From contig NZ_LIPV01000002.1 in NCBI RefSeq assembly GCF_001418255.1, positions 62,001-126,000 of the forward strand: DNA of 64,000 nt, given 5' to 3'. Position 1 is the first letter of the stretch, and each line of letters begins with the position of its first letter. Source of the stretch: Thiomonas bhubaneswarensis (GTDB taxonomy: Bacteria > Pseudomonadota > Gammaproteobacteria > Burkholderiales > Burkholderiaceae_C). The notes under the pieces were generated by a model that had not been told where the DNA came from, ran no database searches, and saw only the letters and a list, made by a program, of their open reading frames with translations. The position numbers and the translations under genes are program-made. Positions 18,311 to 27,781 of this stretch are shown one piece after another.

Positions 18311-18862
18311 TTGAATACTAAGCCAGTTAATGTTTATCTCATCGGCCTCATGGGCGCCGGCAAAACGACGGTTGGCCGCACGCTGGCGCAGCGTGCAGGC
18401 CTGCGGTTCATCGACAGCGACCATGAGATCGAGCGCGAGCAGGGCTGCACCATTGCAGCCCTTTTTTCTCGGCTGGGGGAGGCGGGGTTTCGCGACATCG
18501 AGGCAGGAGCCATTGATGCGCTGACGCAGCGAGAGGGCGTGGTTCTTGCCACCGGGGGCGGCGCGGTGCTGCGCCCCGAAAACCGCAAGGCGCTGCATGA
18601 ACGGGGCACGGTGGTTTACCTGCGTGCCAGCCCGGACGATCTGGCGCATCGGCTGCGGCATGATCGATCCCGCCCGCTGCTGCAGCAGGGTGACATGCGG
18701 GCCAAGTTGCACGAGCTGTATCGCGTGCGCGATCCGCTTTACCGCGAGACCGCGCACTTCGTCATCGAAACCGGTCGGCCTTCGCCCGCGCTGCTGGCGA
18801 ATATGGTGCAGATGCAGCTCGAACTCGCTGGGGTTCTGCCGTCCTCTGGCGCACCGGGCTGA
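18311..18862 (+). CDS. aroK: Shikimate kinase
   Basis: A 183-aa P-loop kinase that phosphorylates shikimate in the chorismate pathway. The Walker A GLMGAGKT is at residues 12-19, the shikimate-binding DSDHEIE starts near 36, GGGAVL is near 83, and the lid arginine region is RSRPLL. The only usable start before the P-loop is TTG 18311; an in-frame stop lies at 18296. A five-codon ORF (ATG at 18304, stop at 18319-18321) overlaps this start, which may affect translation. aroB follows after 75 bp. Confidence 0.94.
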   Translation: MNTKPVNVYLIGLMGAGKTTVGRTLAQRAGLRFIDSDHEIEREQGCTIAALFSRLGEAGFRDIEAGAIDALTQREGVVLATGGGAVLRPENRKALHERGTVVYLRASPDDLAHRLRHDRSRPLLQQGDMRAKLHELYRVRDPLYRETAHFVIETGRPSPALLANMVQMQLELAGVLPSSGAPG

Positions 18863-18937
18863 CCTGCAGGCACCACGAGCTGCGGCGGCTTTCTACAATG
18901 CCGTCATTGCTCCAACCGGGCCCTTCGAGGATTTCCG

Positions 18938-20050
18938 ATGACCACCGTCCGCATCGACCTGGAACGTCGCGCCTACGACATTCGCATTGCCGCCGGACTG
19001 CTCGACGCACCCGACACCTTCGCCGCGGTGGCAGCTCCCAAAGGGACGGCGTTCATCGTCACCAACACCACGGTGGCCCCGCTTTATGCCGCGCGTCTGG
19101 AGCAAAGCCTGCGGCCGCATTTCGCCCGGGTGCTGCGCTGCAGCTTGCCCGACGGCGAGCAATACAAGACTTGGGAGACGCTCGATCAGATCTTCACCGA
19201 CCTGCTGCGCCAGCAATGCGACCGCAAGACCACGCTGTTTGCGCTGGGCGGCGGGGTCATCGGTGATATGACGGGCTTTGCCGCAGCGAGCTATATGCGC
19301 GGCGTGCCCTTCGTGCAGGTGCCGACCACGCTGCTGGCGCAGGTGGACTCCTCGGTGGGGGGAAAGACCGCGATCAACCATCCCTTGGGCAAGAACATGA
19401 TCGGGGCGTTCTACCAGCCGCGGCTGGTGGTGGCCGACCTGTCCACCCTGCACACCTTGCCGCCCCGCGAGTTGTCGGCCGGGCTGGCCGAAGTGATCAA
19501 GCACGCGGCGATTGCCGATGTGGATTTTCTCGACTGGCTGGAGGCGCACATCGATGCGCTCATGGCGCAGGATGACGCCGCGATGGCCGAGGCCGTGGCG
19601 CGTTGCTGCCGCATCAAGGCGCATGTGGTGGCGCAGGACGAAACCGAGACCGGGATGCGCGCCATACTCAACTTCGGTCACACCTTCGGCCACGCCATCG
19701 AGGCCGGCATGGGCTACGGCCATTGGCTGCATGGTGAGGCGGTGGGGGCCGGCATGGTGCTGGCGGCCGACCTGTCGGTGCGTCTGGGGCTGCTGCCTCG
19801 CGCTGATGCCGAGCGTCTGGCGCGGCTGATCGCCCGTGCCGGTCTGCCCGTGCGCGCCCCCGACCTGGGCGCGGCGCGCTGGGCCGAGCTGATGCAGGTG
19901 GACAAGAAGACCGAGGGCGGCGAGGTGCGCTTCGTGCTGCTGCAGGGGCTTGGGCGGCCGGTGCTGCGCGCTGCACCGATGGCCGAGGCGCAGGCCAGCA
20001 TCGCCGCGCATCTGCAGCCGGTTACGACCCAGGATGCGCTTTCCGCATGA
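18938..20050 (+). CDS. aroB: 3-dehydroquinate synthase
   Basis: A 370-aa NAD- and metal-dependent enzyme for the second step of the shikimate pathway. The family motifs are present: [29 protein letters not shown] (NAD-binding), [14 protein letters not shown], and the metal ligands E/H including [12 protein letters not shown]. It is in the conserved aroK-aroB pair after pilQ and overlaps dgt by 4 bp (ATGA). Confidence 0.96.
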   Translation: MTTVRIDLERRAYDIRIAAGLLDAPDTFAAVAAPKGTAFIVTNTTVAPLYAARLEQSLRPHFARVLRCSLPDGEQYKTWETLDQIFTDLLRQQCDRKTTLFALGGGVIGDMTGFAAASYMRGVPFVQVPTTLLAQVDSSVGGKTAINHPLGKNMIGAFYQPRLVVADLSTLHTLPPRELSAGLAEVIKHAAIADVDFLDWLEAHIDALMAQDDAAMAEAVARCCRIKAHVVAQDETETGMRAILNFGHTFGHAIEAGMGYGHWLHGEAVGAGMVLAADLSVRLGLLPRADAERLARLIARAGLPVRAPDLGAARWAELMQVDKKTEGGEVRFVLLQGLGRPVLRAAPMAEAQASIAAHLQPVTTQDALSA

Positions 20051-21219
20051 CCGGTCCGGCCGGTGAAGTGCAGGCGGCGCCAGGGCTGGCGCTCTACGCC
20101 TGCAGCGACGCCACCTCGCGCGGGCGCGAGCATGTCGAACCGCCACCGTCCGACCGCACCGGCTACCAGCGCGACCGCGACCGCATCATTCACAGCACCG
20201 CGTTTCGCCGCCTCGAATACAAGACCCAGGTCTTTCTTAACCACGAGGGCGACCTGTTCCGCACCCGGCTGACGCACAGCCTCGAAGTGGCGCAGATCGC
20301 CCGCTCCATCGCCCGCGCGCTGCGCCTGAACGAAGACCTGACTGAAGCGCTCGCGCTGGCGCACGATCTGGGGCACACGCCTTTCGGCCATGCCGGCCAG
20401 GACGCGCTGGGCGAGTGCATGCGCCGCCATGCGCCGCAGGGAGGCGGTTTCGAGCACAACCTGCAATCGCTGCGGGTGGTGACCACGCTGGAAGAACGCT
20501 ACGCCGCATTCAACGGCCTGAACCTGAGCTTCGAGACCCGCGAAGGCGTGCTCAAGCATTGCTCGCGACGCAACGCCCAGCAGCTCGGCGAGGTCGGTGC
20601 GCGTTTTCTGCACGGCGGCCAGCCCAGCCTCGAGGCGCAGATCACCAATCTGGCCGACGCCATCGCCTACAACAACCACGACATCGACGACGGTTTGCGC
20701 GCCGGTCTCATCGACCTGGAGGAACTGCAGACCGTGCCGTTCTTCGCCGGGCACCTCGACGCGGTGCAGCGCGCCTATCCCGCGGTGCAGGGCAGGCGTC
20801 GCGTGGCCGAGACCATCCGCCGCATGATCTCGGCGCTCATCAAAGATCTGGTGGGCGAAACCAGCCGTCGCATTGCCCAGGCAGGCGTGGACTCGCCCGA
20901 CGCCGTGCGCGCCGCCCCGCCGCTGGCGGCGTTCAGCGCGCCCGTACAGGAGCAATTGCAGCAATTGCAGCAACTGCTGCTGCACCGGCTCTACCGTCAC
21001 CCCGACGTGCTTCGCAACACCACCAAAGCGCAGCGCCTGTTGACCGAGCTGTTCGAGGCTTACCACGCCGACCCCCGCCTGCTGCCGCGCCCCTACCAGC
21101 GCGAGGATGCCGCGCGCCAACCACGCGCCATCGCCGACTACCTCGCCGGCATGACCGACCGCTACGCGATACGCGAACACCAGCGCCTGTTCTCCATGCG
21201 CGACTGGCCGGTGTATTGA
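20047..21219 (+). CDS. dgt: Deoxyguanosinetriphosphate triphosphohydrolase-like protein (dGTPase)
   Basis: A 390-aa HD-domain dNTP triphosphohydrolase that hydrolyses dNTPs to deoxynucleosides and triphosphate, so it helps set nucleotide pools. The HD signature is complete: [16 protein letters not shown] followed by [27 protein letters not shown] at the N-terminus and [10 protein letters not shown] in the middle are typical of the family. It is last in the pil-aro-dgt block and converges on the metal-efflux operon. Confidence 0.94.
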   Translation: MTGPAGEVQAAPGLALYACSDATSRGREHVEPPPSDRTGYQRDRDRIIHSTAFRRLEYKTQVFLNHEGDLFRTRLTHSLEVAQIARSIARALRLNEDLTEALALAHDLGHTPFGHAGQDALGECMRRHAPQGGGFEHNLQSLRVVTTLEERYAAFNGLNLSFETREGVLKHCSRRNAQQLGEVGARFLHGGQPSLEAQITNLADAIAYNNHDIDDGLRAGLIDLEELQTVPFFAGHLDAVQRAYPAVQGRRRVAETIRRMISALIKDLVGETSRRIAQAGVDSPDAVRAAPPLAAFSAPVQEQLQQLQQLLLHRLYRHPDVLRNTTKAQRLLTELFEAYHADPRLLPRPYQREDAARQPRAIADYLAGMTDRYAIREHQRLFSMRDWPVY

Positions 21220-21229
21220 GAAGATTGAG

Positions 21230-21400
21230 AAAAATCCCCACCCCGACCCTCCCAAGGGCTGGCCTGCAGGCCAGCCCCGTTCCGGCGGGGCAAAGCCAAG
21301 CAGTCGGCTTTACTTGTTCCGCCTTCACCCCCACGCCTGGGGAGGGAGCAAACACGTACTCCTCCCCAGCAATGGGGGAGGCTGGGAGGGGGGCGGACTG
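21230..21400. repeat. Palindrome-rich intergenic element between dgt and the efflux operon
   Basis: A non-coding stretch between two convergent genes packed with inverted repeats. It includes a perfect 22-bp palindrome at 21256-21277 built around CCTGCAGG, a hairpin CCCCG-N6-CGGGG at 21275-21290, and CCTCCCC-N7-GGGGAGG at 21362-21382. The left end (CCCCACCCCGACCCTCCC) and the right end (GGGAGGCTGGGAGGGGGG) are themselves an imperfect inverted pair. It looks like a REP- or MITE-like composite element and could also work as a bidirectional terminator. Confidence 0.6.
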
Positions 21401-21460
21401 CCACGGGTCACACCAGCCCTCCCTATGTCGCAGCGGATGTTTCCCGCACCGATCACCGCG

Positions 21461-22804
21461 CTACGGCGCGTAGAGCAGCCCGGTCTGTAGCTTGAGTTGC
21501 GCGGCGGAGACCGCAGCGTCGAAGCGTGATTGCAGCAGCATGCGCGTGGCGTCCAGCGCGCTGCGCCGCGCCAGCAGCCAGTCAGACAGCCCGGCCTCGC
21601 CCAACTGGTAAGCGCGCAGCATCCGGGCGCTGGCCTGGATCTGCGTCTGTGCGGCCTGTGCCGCGGCATTCGCTGCCGCGGCCTGCGCCTGTGCGCTGGC
21701 GTAGAGCTGCGCAAACTCCGCCTGGGTCTGCGCCTGCAGATCGCGCAGGCGCCATTGCGCTGCATCGACCTCGGCGAGCGCGGCACGCTCCTGCGAGACC
21801 CGTGCGGGGCCGCCGAAGGGCATGGCGAACTGCAGGCCCACGATGCGCTCGCTGCCACCACGATCCGAGCCGACGTAGGCGCCCACGGTGGGCTGGGGCG
21901 TGCGTGCGGCCTTGGCTTGCTCGGCCGTGGCTTGAGCGCGTTGCAGCGCGGCTCGCTGTGCCATCAAGAGGGCGCTGGCCTGCGCTGCCTGAGCGCCGAG
22001 CTGATCGGCGCTCATCGCCGGAAGCGCGAGGGCATCACCCGGCGGCTGTTGCAGCAGCGTGTCACCTTGGGCCAGCTGCGGATACCGTGCCAGTAAGGCC
22101 GCGCGGCTGCTCGCGGCCAGTCCCTGCGCCAGCAGCAGCGTGGCATGGGCGCGCGCCTGCTCGGCCTGCATCTGCTCGACGTCGAGCACGCTGGCGTCTC
22201 CAAGCGCCTGGCGACGTTGCAGCGCCTTGACCTGGGCGTCGATCAGGGCGAGATCCTGCTGCGCCAGAGTCGCTTCGGCCTGAGCCCGCTCGGCGGCAAA
22301 CCAGGCCGTGAGCAGACCGCCGAGAAGCTGTTGACGCGCCGCCGCGCGACCCGCCTCGGCCGAGACCTGCAGCGCCTCGGCCATGCGGGCGTCGGCCAGT
22401 GCCTGCGCGGGCAGGCGCAACTGGCGGTTGATGAGCAACTGCCATTCGGTGTAGCGCCCGGCGTCAGGCTGGGTTTCGATGCGGCGCTGCTGCACTTGCG
22501 CCTGGGCGGTGAACTCGTTGGTTCCTGCGCGCAGCACCGCGCCGTTATGCGCCGCGGCCTGCTGCATGGCCTGCGCTTCCTGCAGCGCGGGGGTTTCGGC
22601 CAGGGTGCGTTCGATCGCGACCGTCTGCGGCAGGCTGGGCCGGGGCAGGCTGTCCAGCGCGGGCAGGGCGGTCTCGGCCAGGGTGGCCGTCGGCGTCTGG
22701 GCGGCAGCCTTGGACTGCGCGCACCAGGCGGGGCTAGCCGGCAGCGCGAGCGCGAGCGCCAGGGCGCAGGCCAGCAGGGTTCGGGAAGGAATAGGGGTGT
22801 TCAT
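21461..22804 (-). CDS. Outer-membrane factor of a heavy-metal RND efflux system (TolC/CzcC family)
   Basis: 447 aa with a signal peptide (LLACALALALALPASPAWCA) and two homologous coiled-coil-rich halves typical of the outer membrane efflux protein family, Ala/Gln/Arg-rich throughout. The start codon overlaps the stop of the upstream pump gene (ATGA), so it is the third gene of an adaptor-pump-outer-membrane unit. The order adaptor, pump, outer-membrane factor differs from the czcCBA order. The metal is not identifiable from this protein. Confidence 0.88.
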   Translation of the reverse strand: MNTPIPSRTLLACALALALALPASPAWCAQSKAAAQTPTATLAETALPALDSLPRPSLPQTVAIERTLAETPALQEAQAMQQAAAHNGAVLRAGTNEFTAQAQVQQRRIETQPDAGRYTEWQLLINRQLRLPAQALADARMAEALQVSAEAGRAAARQQLLGGLLTAWFAAERAQAEATLAQQDLALIDAQVKALQRRQALGDASVLDVEQMQAEQARAHATLLLAQGLAASSRAALLARYPQLAQGDTLLQQPPGDALALPAMSADQLGAQAAQASALLMAQRAALQRAQATAEQAKAARTPQPTVGAYVGSDRGGSERIVGLQFAMPFGGPARVSQERAALAEVDAAQWRLRDLQAQTQAEFAQLYASAQAQAAAANAAAQAAQTQIQASARMLRAYQLGEAGLSDWLLARRSALDATRMLLQSRFDAAVSAAQLKLQTGLLYAP

Positions 22805-25800
22805 CAGACGTTCTCCGTCTTGGCAATGGCCGCATCGGCCTTGCGCGCAGCGCGCGGCAGACCGAAGCGGGCAAACATCAGGGGAAGCAGAACCAGGGTC
22901 AGGGTGGTCGAGCTCACCAGCCCGCCGACCACGACCACGGCCAGCGGTTTCTGGATTTCCGAGCCCGGCCCGGTGGCCGACAGCAGCGGGATGAGGCTCA
23001 GCGCGGTGATGGTGGCGGTCATCATCACCGGTCGCAGCCGCCGCATGGCGCCGTCGCGCACCGCCTGCGCGAGAGGCAGGCCGCGCTGCAACAACTCGTT
23101 GAAGTGGCTGACCAGCACCACGCCGTTGAGCACGGCAATGCCCAGCAGTGCGATGAAGCCGACCGAGGCCGGTACCGACAGGTACTGCCCGCTGGCCCAC
23201 AGCGCGACCACCCCACCCACAAGGGCGAAGGGAATGTTGGCAAACACCAGCACCGATTGCCGGAACGAACCGAAGGTGGTCATCAACAGCACGAAGATCA
23301 GCACCAGAGCCACCGGCACCACCAGGCCCAGCCGCGCCGCAGCGCGCTGCTGGTTCTCGAACTGGCCGCCCCATTGCAGTCGCACGCCTTCGGGCAGCTT
23401 GACCTTGCTGGCTACGGCCTGCTTGGCCTCGGCGACATAGCTGACCAGATCGCGTCCGCTGACGTTGGCCTGCACCGCGGCGAAGCGGCTGCCGTCCTCA
23501 TGCGCCACCAGCACCGGGCCTTGCGTGGGCGTGAGCGTGGCGAGCTGCGACAAGGGATAGGCCGTGCCGTCCGGCGCGGTGATCATCACATGCGCGAACG
23601 CCTGGGGATTGCTGCGCAGATCGGCACCGCCGCGCAGCAGCAGCGGGGTGCGGCGCACGCCTTCGAGCACCATGCCCTGCGGCTGGCCTTCGATCAGCGC
23701 ACGCAGATCCTGCTGCAGGCTGTCCACGTCGAACCCGGCGCGACCTGCGGCCAGGCGGTCGACCTGCACGGTGAGGTATTGCACGCCTTCGGGGCGCGCC
23801 GCCAGCACCTCCTCGGCGCCGGGAACGGCCTTGAGCGTTTCGGCCACCTGCTGTGACAGCGTGCCGAGCTGGGCGATGTCGGGGCCGAAAATCTTCACCA
23901 CCAGATCGCCACGCGCGCCGGTGAGCATTTCCGAGACGCGCATCTCGATCGGCTGGGTGAAGCCGAAATCCACGCCGGGAAAGCGCTCCAGCACCTTGCG
24001 CATCGCTTCGATGACGGCATCCTTGCCGCCGGCGCGCCATTCCGACATGGGCTTGAGCACCAGGAAGGTGTCGGTTTCGTTCAGGCCCATCGGGTCGAGG
24101 CCGAGGTCGTCGGAGCCGCTGCGGGCGATGATGGAGCGGATTTCAGGAACATCCTTGAGCAGCGCCTGCTGCACCCGAAGGTCGAGCGCGGCGGTGGCCC
24201 CCAGGCTGACCGAAGGCAGCTTCTGCAACTGCACGATCACATCGCCCTCGTCGAGCGTGGGCATGAAGGTCTTGCCCACGCGGGTATAGGCCCAGCCGGC
24301 GAACAGCAACGAAACCACCGACACCGCCACCACGATGCGGGTGTGCGCGAAGCTCCAGTTCAGTACATGGCGGTAGCCCGCAGACAACTTGCGCACCAGC
24401 CAGGGGTCGGTATGCGAGGCGGTCTTGAGCAGCAGCGACGCCATCACCGGCACGATGGTCAGCGCGATCAGCAGCGAGGCGCCGAGCGCGAACACGATGG
24501 TCAGCGCCACCGGGCGGAACAGCTTGCCTTCCAGCCCTTCGAGGGTGAGCAGCGGCAGAAACACGATGGCGATGATGGCCACGCCCGACAGCACCGGCCC
24601 GGCCACCTCGCCCACGCCGCGCAAGATGCGGGTGATGCGATCGTCGCCGCCCGTCTGCGGCGGATGCGGCGTGTGCGGTTCGGCATCCGGGTCGTGCGCC
24701 ATATGGCTGACCAGGTTTTCCACCACCACCACCGCGGCGTCGACCAGCATGCCCAGGGCGATGGCCAGGCCGCCCAGGCTCATCAGGTTGGCGCTGAGAC
24801 CGAACCAGCGCATCAGGATGAAGGTGGCCAGCGCCGACAGCGGCAGGGTGATGGCTACGACCAGCGCTGCACGCCAGTTGCCGAGGAACAGAAGCAGCAT
24901 GACCACCACCAGCACGACGGCCTCGGCCAGCGCCTCGGTCACCGTGCCCACGGCGCGCTCGACCAGTTGGCTGCGGTCGTAGAACACGCGCAGGGTCATG
25001 CCTTGCGGCAGCCGTGGCTCCAGTTCGGTCAGGCGTTCCTTCACGCCGTGGATCACCTGCTGCGCATTGGCACCGCGCAGGCCGAGCACGATGCCCTCGA
25101 CCGCCTCGCCCTTGCCGTCGGCGGTGACGATGCCGTAGCGCGTGCTGCTGTCCACGCTCACCTGCGCCACGTCGCCGATGCGCACCGGCGTGCCGCGCAC
25201 ATTGGCGATGACGGTGTTGCGGATGTCGTCGGCATTGGCGAAAGCGCCCTGCACCCGCACGATGCGGGTTTCCTCGCCTTCGTCGAGGCGGCCCGCGCCG
25301 TCATTGCTGTTGTTGACCTGCAGCGCGGTGCGCAACTGGTTGAGCGACAAGCCCCAGGCCGACAGCTTCGCCGGATCGGGTTGCACGGCGAAGGCGCGCA
25401 CGTCGCCGCCGAGCATGTTGACATCGGCCACGCCGGGCACGGTGCGCAGCACCGGGCGGATCAGCCATTGCAGCGTGCTGCGCTTCTCTTCCAGGCTGGC
25501 CGGGCCCTCGATGGTGAACATGTACAGATCCGACAGCGGTGTGGTGATGGGCGCCAGCCCTCCCTGCGCCGAGGCCGGGAGGTCGCCGCGCACATTGGCC
25601 AACGCCTCGCCGACCTGCTGCCGCGCCCAGTACACATCGGTGCCTTCGAGGAAGTCCACCGTGATGTCGGCGATGCCGTACTTCGACACCGAGCGCACGA
25701 TGCGCTTGTTGGCGATGCCCAGCACTTCCTGCTCGATGGGCAGCACCACCCGGGTTTCAACCTCTTCCGGGGTCATGCCCGGCGCTTTCATGATGATCTT

Positions 25801-25944
25801 GACCTGCGGCGACGACACGTCGGGAAAGGCGTCAATGGGCAGCGCGCGCCAGGCGACGATGCCGCCGATCACCAAGGCCAGCATGACACCGAGGGTCAGC
25901 AGGCGCTGACGCAGGGCGATGCGGGTGAGGGCGATCAAATTCAT
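22804..25944 (-). CDS. Heavy-metal efflux RND pump (CzcA/CusA family)
   Basis: A 1046-aa inner-membrane trimeric proton antiporter with 12 spans and two large periplasmic loops. The proton-relay span reads ALGMLVDAAVVVVENLV near residue 400, matching the HME-RND subfamily rather than drug RND pumps. The periplasmic segment QPIEMRVSEMLTGARGDLVV resembles CzcA-type pumps more than the CusA methionine triad, but the substrate (Cu/Ag or Zn/Co/Cd) is not settled. It overlaps the adaptor gene upstream and the outer-membrane factor downstream by 4 bp each. Confidence 0.93.
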   Translation of the reverse strand: MNLIALTRIALRQRLLTLGVMLALVIGGIVAWRALPIDAFPDVSSPQVKIIMKAPGMTPEEVETRVVLPIEQEVLGIANKRIVRSVSKYGIADITVDFLEGTDVYWARQQVGEALANVRGDLPASAQGGLAPITTPLSDLYMFTIEGPASLEEKRSTLQWLIRPVLRTVPGVADVNMLGGDVRAFAVQPDPAKLSAWGLSLNQLRTALQVNNSNDGAGRLDEGEETRIVRVQGAFANADDIRNTVIANVRGTPVRIGDVAQVSVDSSTRYGIVTADGKGEAVEGIVLGLRGANAQQVIHGVKERLTELEPRLPQGMTLRVFYDRSQLVERAVGTVTEALAEAVVLVVVMLLLFLGNWRAALVVAITLPLSALATFILMRWFGLSANLMSLGGLAIALGMLVDAAVVVVENLVSHMAHDPDAEPHTPHPPQTGGDDRITRILRGVGEVAGPVLSGVAIIAIVFLPLLTLEGLEGKLFRPVALTIVFALGASLLIALTIVPVMASLLLKTASHTDPWLVRKLSAGYRHVLNWSFAHTRIVVAVSVVSLLFAGWAYTRVGKTFMPTLDEGDVIVQLQKLPSVSLGATAALDLRVQQALLKDVPEIRSIIARSGSDDLGLDPMGLNETDTFLVLKPMSEWRAGGKDAVIEAMRKVLERFPGVDFGFTQPIEMRVSEMLTGARGDLVVKIFGPDIAQLGTLSQQVAETLKAVPGAEEVLAARPEGVQYLTVQVDRLAAGRAGFDVDSLQQDLRALIEGQPQGMVLEGVRRTPLLLRGGADLRSNPQAFAHVMITAPDGTAYPLSQLATLTPTQGPVLVAHEDGSRFAAVQANVSGRDLVSYVAEAKQAVASKVKLPEGVRLQWGGQFENQQRAAARLGLVVPVALVLIFVLLMTTFGSFRQSVLVFANIPFALVGGVVALWASGQYLSVPASVGFIALLGIAVLNGVVLVSHFNELLQRGLPLAQAVRDGAMRRLRPVMMTATITALSLIPLLSATGPGSEIQKPLAVVVVGGLVSSTTLTLVLLPLMFARFGLPRAARKADAAIAKTENV

Positions 25945-27035
25945 GGCGCCACCTCGCCAGCCGCGGCCTTGATCGCCACCACGCCGGTGGCCGCCACCTT
26001 GTCGCCCGCCTTCAGCCCGCCGCGCACCATCACGGCATCATTCAGGCGGCCTGCCACGGTGACGGGAACGATGCGAAAGCCCTCTTTCACCATCACCAGC
26101 ACGGCATCACGTCCGCCGATCTGGGTGACGGCTGCGGGCGGTAGGCGCCACACCCCCGCCTGCGCGGGCAAATTCAGCCGGGCCTGCACCACGCCCCCGG
26201 CCTGAAGACTGCCGGGCTGGGTGATGCGTACGCGGATCAGCACGCTCTGCCCGGCGTTCAGCGCCGTGGCCTTGGCCTGTACCACGCCCTGCGCCTGTTG
26301 CGCGGGCACTGTCACCGTCGCACCCGGCTGCAGCATCGCGGCCTGTTGCGGGCTGGCGTCGATTTCCAGCCAGAGCTGGCCTTGCTGGGCGATGCGGAAC
26401 AGCGGCGCGGCCATGTCCACGCGCTGCCCGGGCAGCGCGGTGGCTTCGGTTATGGTGCCGGCGATCGGGGCGCGCAGCACCGCCACACCGTTGAGCGCAG
26501 TACCACCGGCGGCGAGCTTGAGTGCCAGATCGCGCTCGGCCAGCATGGCCTGGGCTTCACGGCTGTTCGCCCGCGCCGCTTCCAGTCGGGCAGCGGGTGC
26601 GATGCCCTCGTTCACGAGCACGGTGTCGCGTTGCAACTGGCGCTGGGCCAGGTCATGGCGGCTGGCGGCCTCGCTGCGCTCGCGCTGCAATTGCGCGATT
26701 TGTGGGCTGCTCAGCTCAAGCAGCGGCTGGCCTTTCTTGACCTGATCACCCGGATTGACCATCAGACGTGTGACCAGACCAGCCGCAGGCGCCGAAACCA
26801 TGGCCTGCTGCGACGGCGGCACGGCCACGCGGGCCGGCAGTTCGATCTGCGCGGCCGCCATCGGCTGCACCGGGGCCAGGCGCACGCCCAGCGCGGTCTG
26901 CTGGTCGAGCGACATGGCGATGACGCCGCTTTCCGCGGCCTGCGCCGAGATCGGCGCGCAAACGAAGGCCAGGCTAATCACACTGGCGGACAGAACGCGC
27001 GCCAGCGGCGTGCGTGAAAATCGGATTGGGGACAT
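25941..27035 (-). CDS. Periplasmic adaptor (membrane fusion protein) of a heavy-metal RND efflux system
   Basis: A 364-aa HlyD/CusB-type adaptor. After the signal peptide (ending near SAQA|AE) there is a biotinyl-lipoyl-like hairpin (VSAPAAGLVTRLMVNPGDQV), a coiled-coil hairpin (roughly QRERSEAASRHDLAQRQLQR), a second lipoyl half (LRAPIAGTITEATALPGQRV), a beta barrel and a membrane-proximal domain. The N-terminal Met/His metal-transfer motif of CusB is not evident. It bridges the pump and outer-membrane factor encoded just downstream. Confidence 0.92.
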   Translation of the reverse strand: MSPIRFSRTPLARVLSASVISLAFVCAPISAQAAESGVIAMSLDQQTALGVRLAPVQPMAAAQIELPARVAVPPSQQAMVSAPAAGLVTRLMVNPGDQVKKGQPLLELSSPQIAQLQRERSEAASRHDLAQRQLQRDTVLVNEGIAPAARLEAARANSREAQAMLAERDLALKLAAGGTALNGVAVLRAPIAGTITEATALPGQRVDMAAPLFRIAQQGQLWLEIDASPQQAAMLQPGATVTVPAQQAQGVVQAKATALNAGQSVLIRVRITQPGSLQAGGVVQARLNLPAQAGVWRLPPAAVTQIGGRDAVLVMVKEGFRIVPVTVAGRLNDAVMVRGGLKAGDKVAATGVVAIKAAAGEVAP

Positions 27036-27158
27036 GTGTTTCCCCGGCTGGGCCGGGCTCCATCAGAGACTGTCGAATCGCGGCACGACGCTCGGGCCTG
27101 GCCCGGCTGTGTCGCGTTGCGCGGCAAAAGCGCTGCGGTGGGAAGCCGCAGGCGAACT

Positions 27159-27632
27159 TCAGACCCGATGGAGGGGAGGCGCCTGCCCTGGGGGCGGCAG
27201 GCCGTGCCGGGCACCCGGCAGCGCCTGACGCGAGGCGGGCAGCCAAGCCAGGCGGGCGGGTTGCGCAGCGGGCAGCGCTGTTGTTGCGGCCAGCGTGGCG
27301 GGCAGCGCAGGCGTTTCGGCGGCGATGGCCGCCGCGCGGAGTTGCGACAGGCGTGTCGAGGCGATGACCGTGCCCGGTTCGACATCGCTGGGCTCGGGCG
27401 CGTGCAGGGCGAAACCGTGCGGCTTGGCGGCGCTGTCGTGTTGGCTGGACAGACACGCCAGACCGTCGAACTGCGCGCTGGACTGCACTTCCTCCACGGC
27501 CGAGAGCGCGTGGATGTGCCATCCGCTTTGCACCGGCTGGCCCAGATGACCGTGAATGAACGGCATCAGGCCAAGCAGCAGCATCAGCATGGAGAACCAG
27601 GCTGTGCGCAGAGTGGAGGCGACGGCGGGCAT
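27159..27632 (-). CDS. Hypothetical protein heading the metal-efflux operon
   Basis: 157 aa from an ATG at 27632. A hydrophobic N-terminal segment (WFSMLMLLLGLMPFIHG) could be a signal peptide or anchor. It is followed by a His-containing stretch (HGHL, WHIHAL, QHDS, KPHGFALH) with one cysteine, then an Ala/Pro/Leu-rich low-complexity tail. The position before adaptor-pump-OMF genes on the same strand, 123 bp upstream, recalls the small CzcI/CzcE-like periplasmic proteins of metal operons, but there is no sequence match I can name. The function is unknown; a metal-related role is inferred from context and histidines only. Confidence 0.55.
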   Translation of the reverse strand: MPAVASTLRTAWFSMLMLLLGLMPFIHGHLGQPVQSGWHIHALSAVEEVQSSAQFDGLACLSSQHDSAAKPHGFALHAPEPSDVEPGTVIASTRLSQLRAAAIAAETPALPATLAATTALPAAQPARLAWLPASRQALPGARHGLPPPGQAPPLHRV

Positions 27633-27781
27633 GGGCAACGTATGAAAATATGTAACAACTATATCCAGAATCTCGATGACCTGCCATCTTGTGGGGATTT
27701 TTTGCAAGGCCAGTCCGCGCGCGCGGCATGCTCTCGGTGTGCGGCAATCAGCTGGCCAGACGGCATTTCTAGAATGCGTGC

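Noticed and set aside
22804-25944. Naming the pump cusA or czcA
   Set aside because: Motifs fit the HME-RND family but do not decide between monovalent and divalent metals.
24343-26205. 620-aa plus-strand frame over the RND pump gene
   Set aside because: It is the reverse complement of conserved pump codons; composition is His/Gln/Arg-rich and no ribosome site or domain supports it.
27159-27632. Calling this gene czcI or cusF
   Set aside because: Position and histidines are suggestive, but no shared motif is visible, so it is left as hypothetical.
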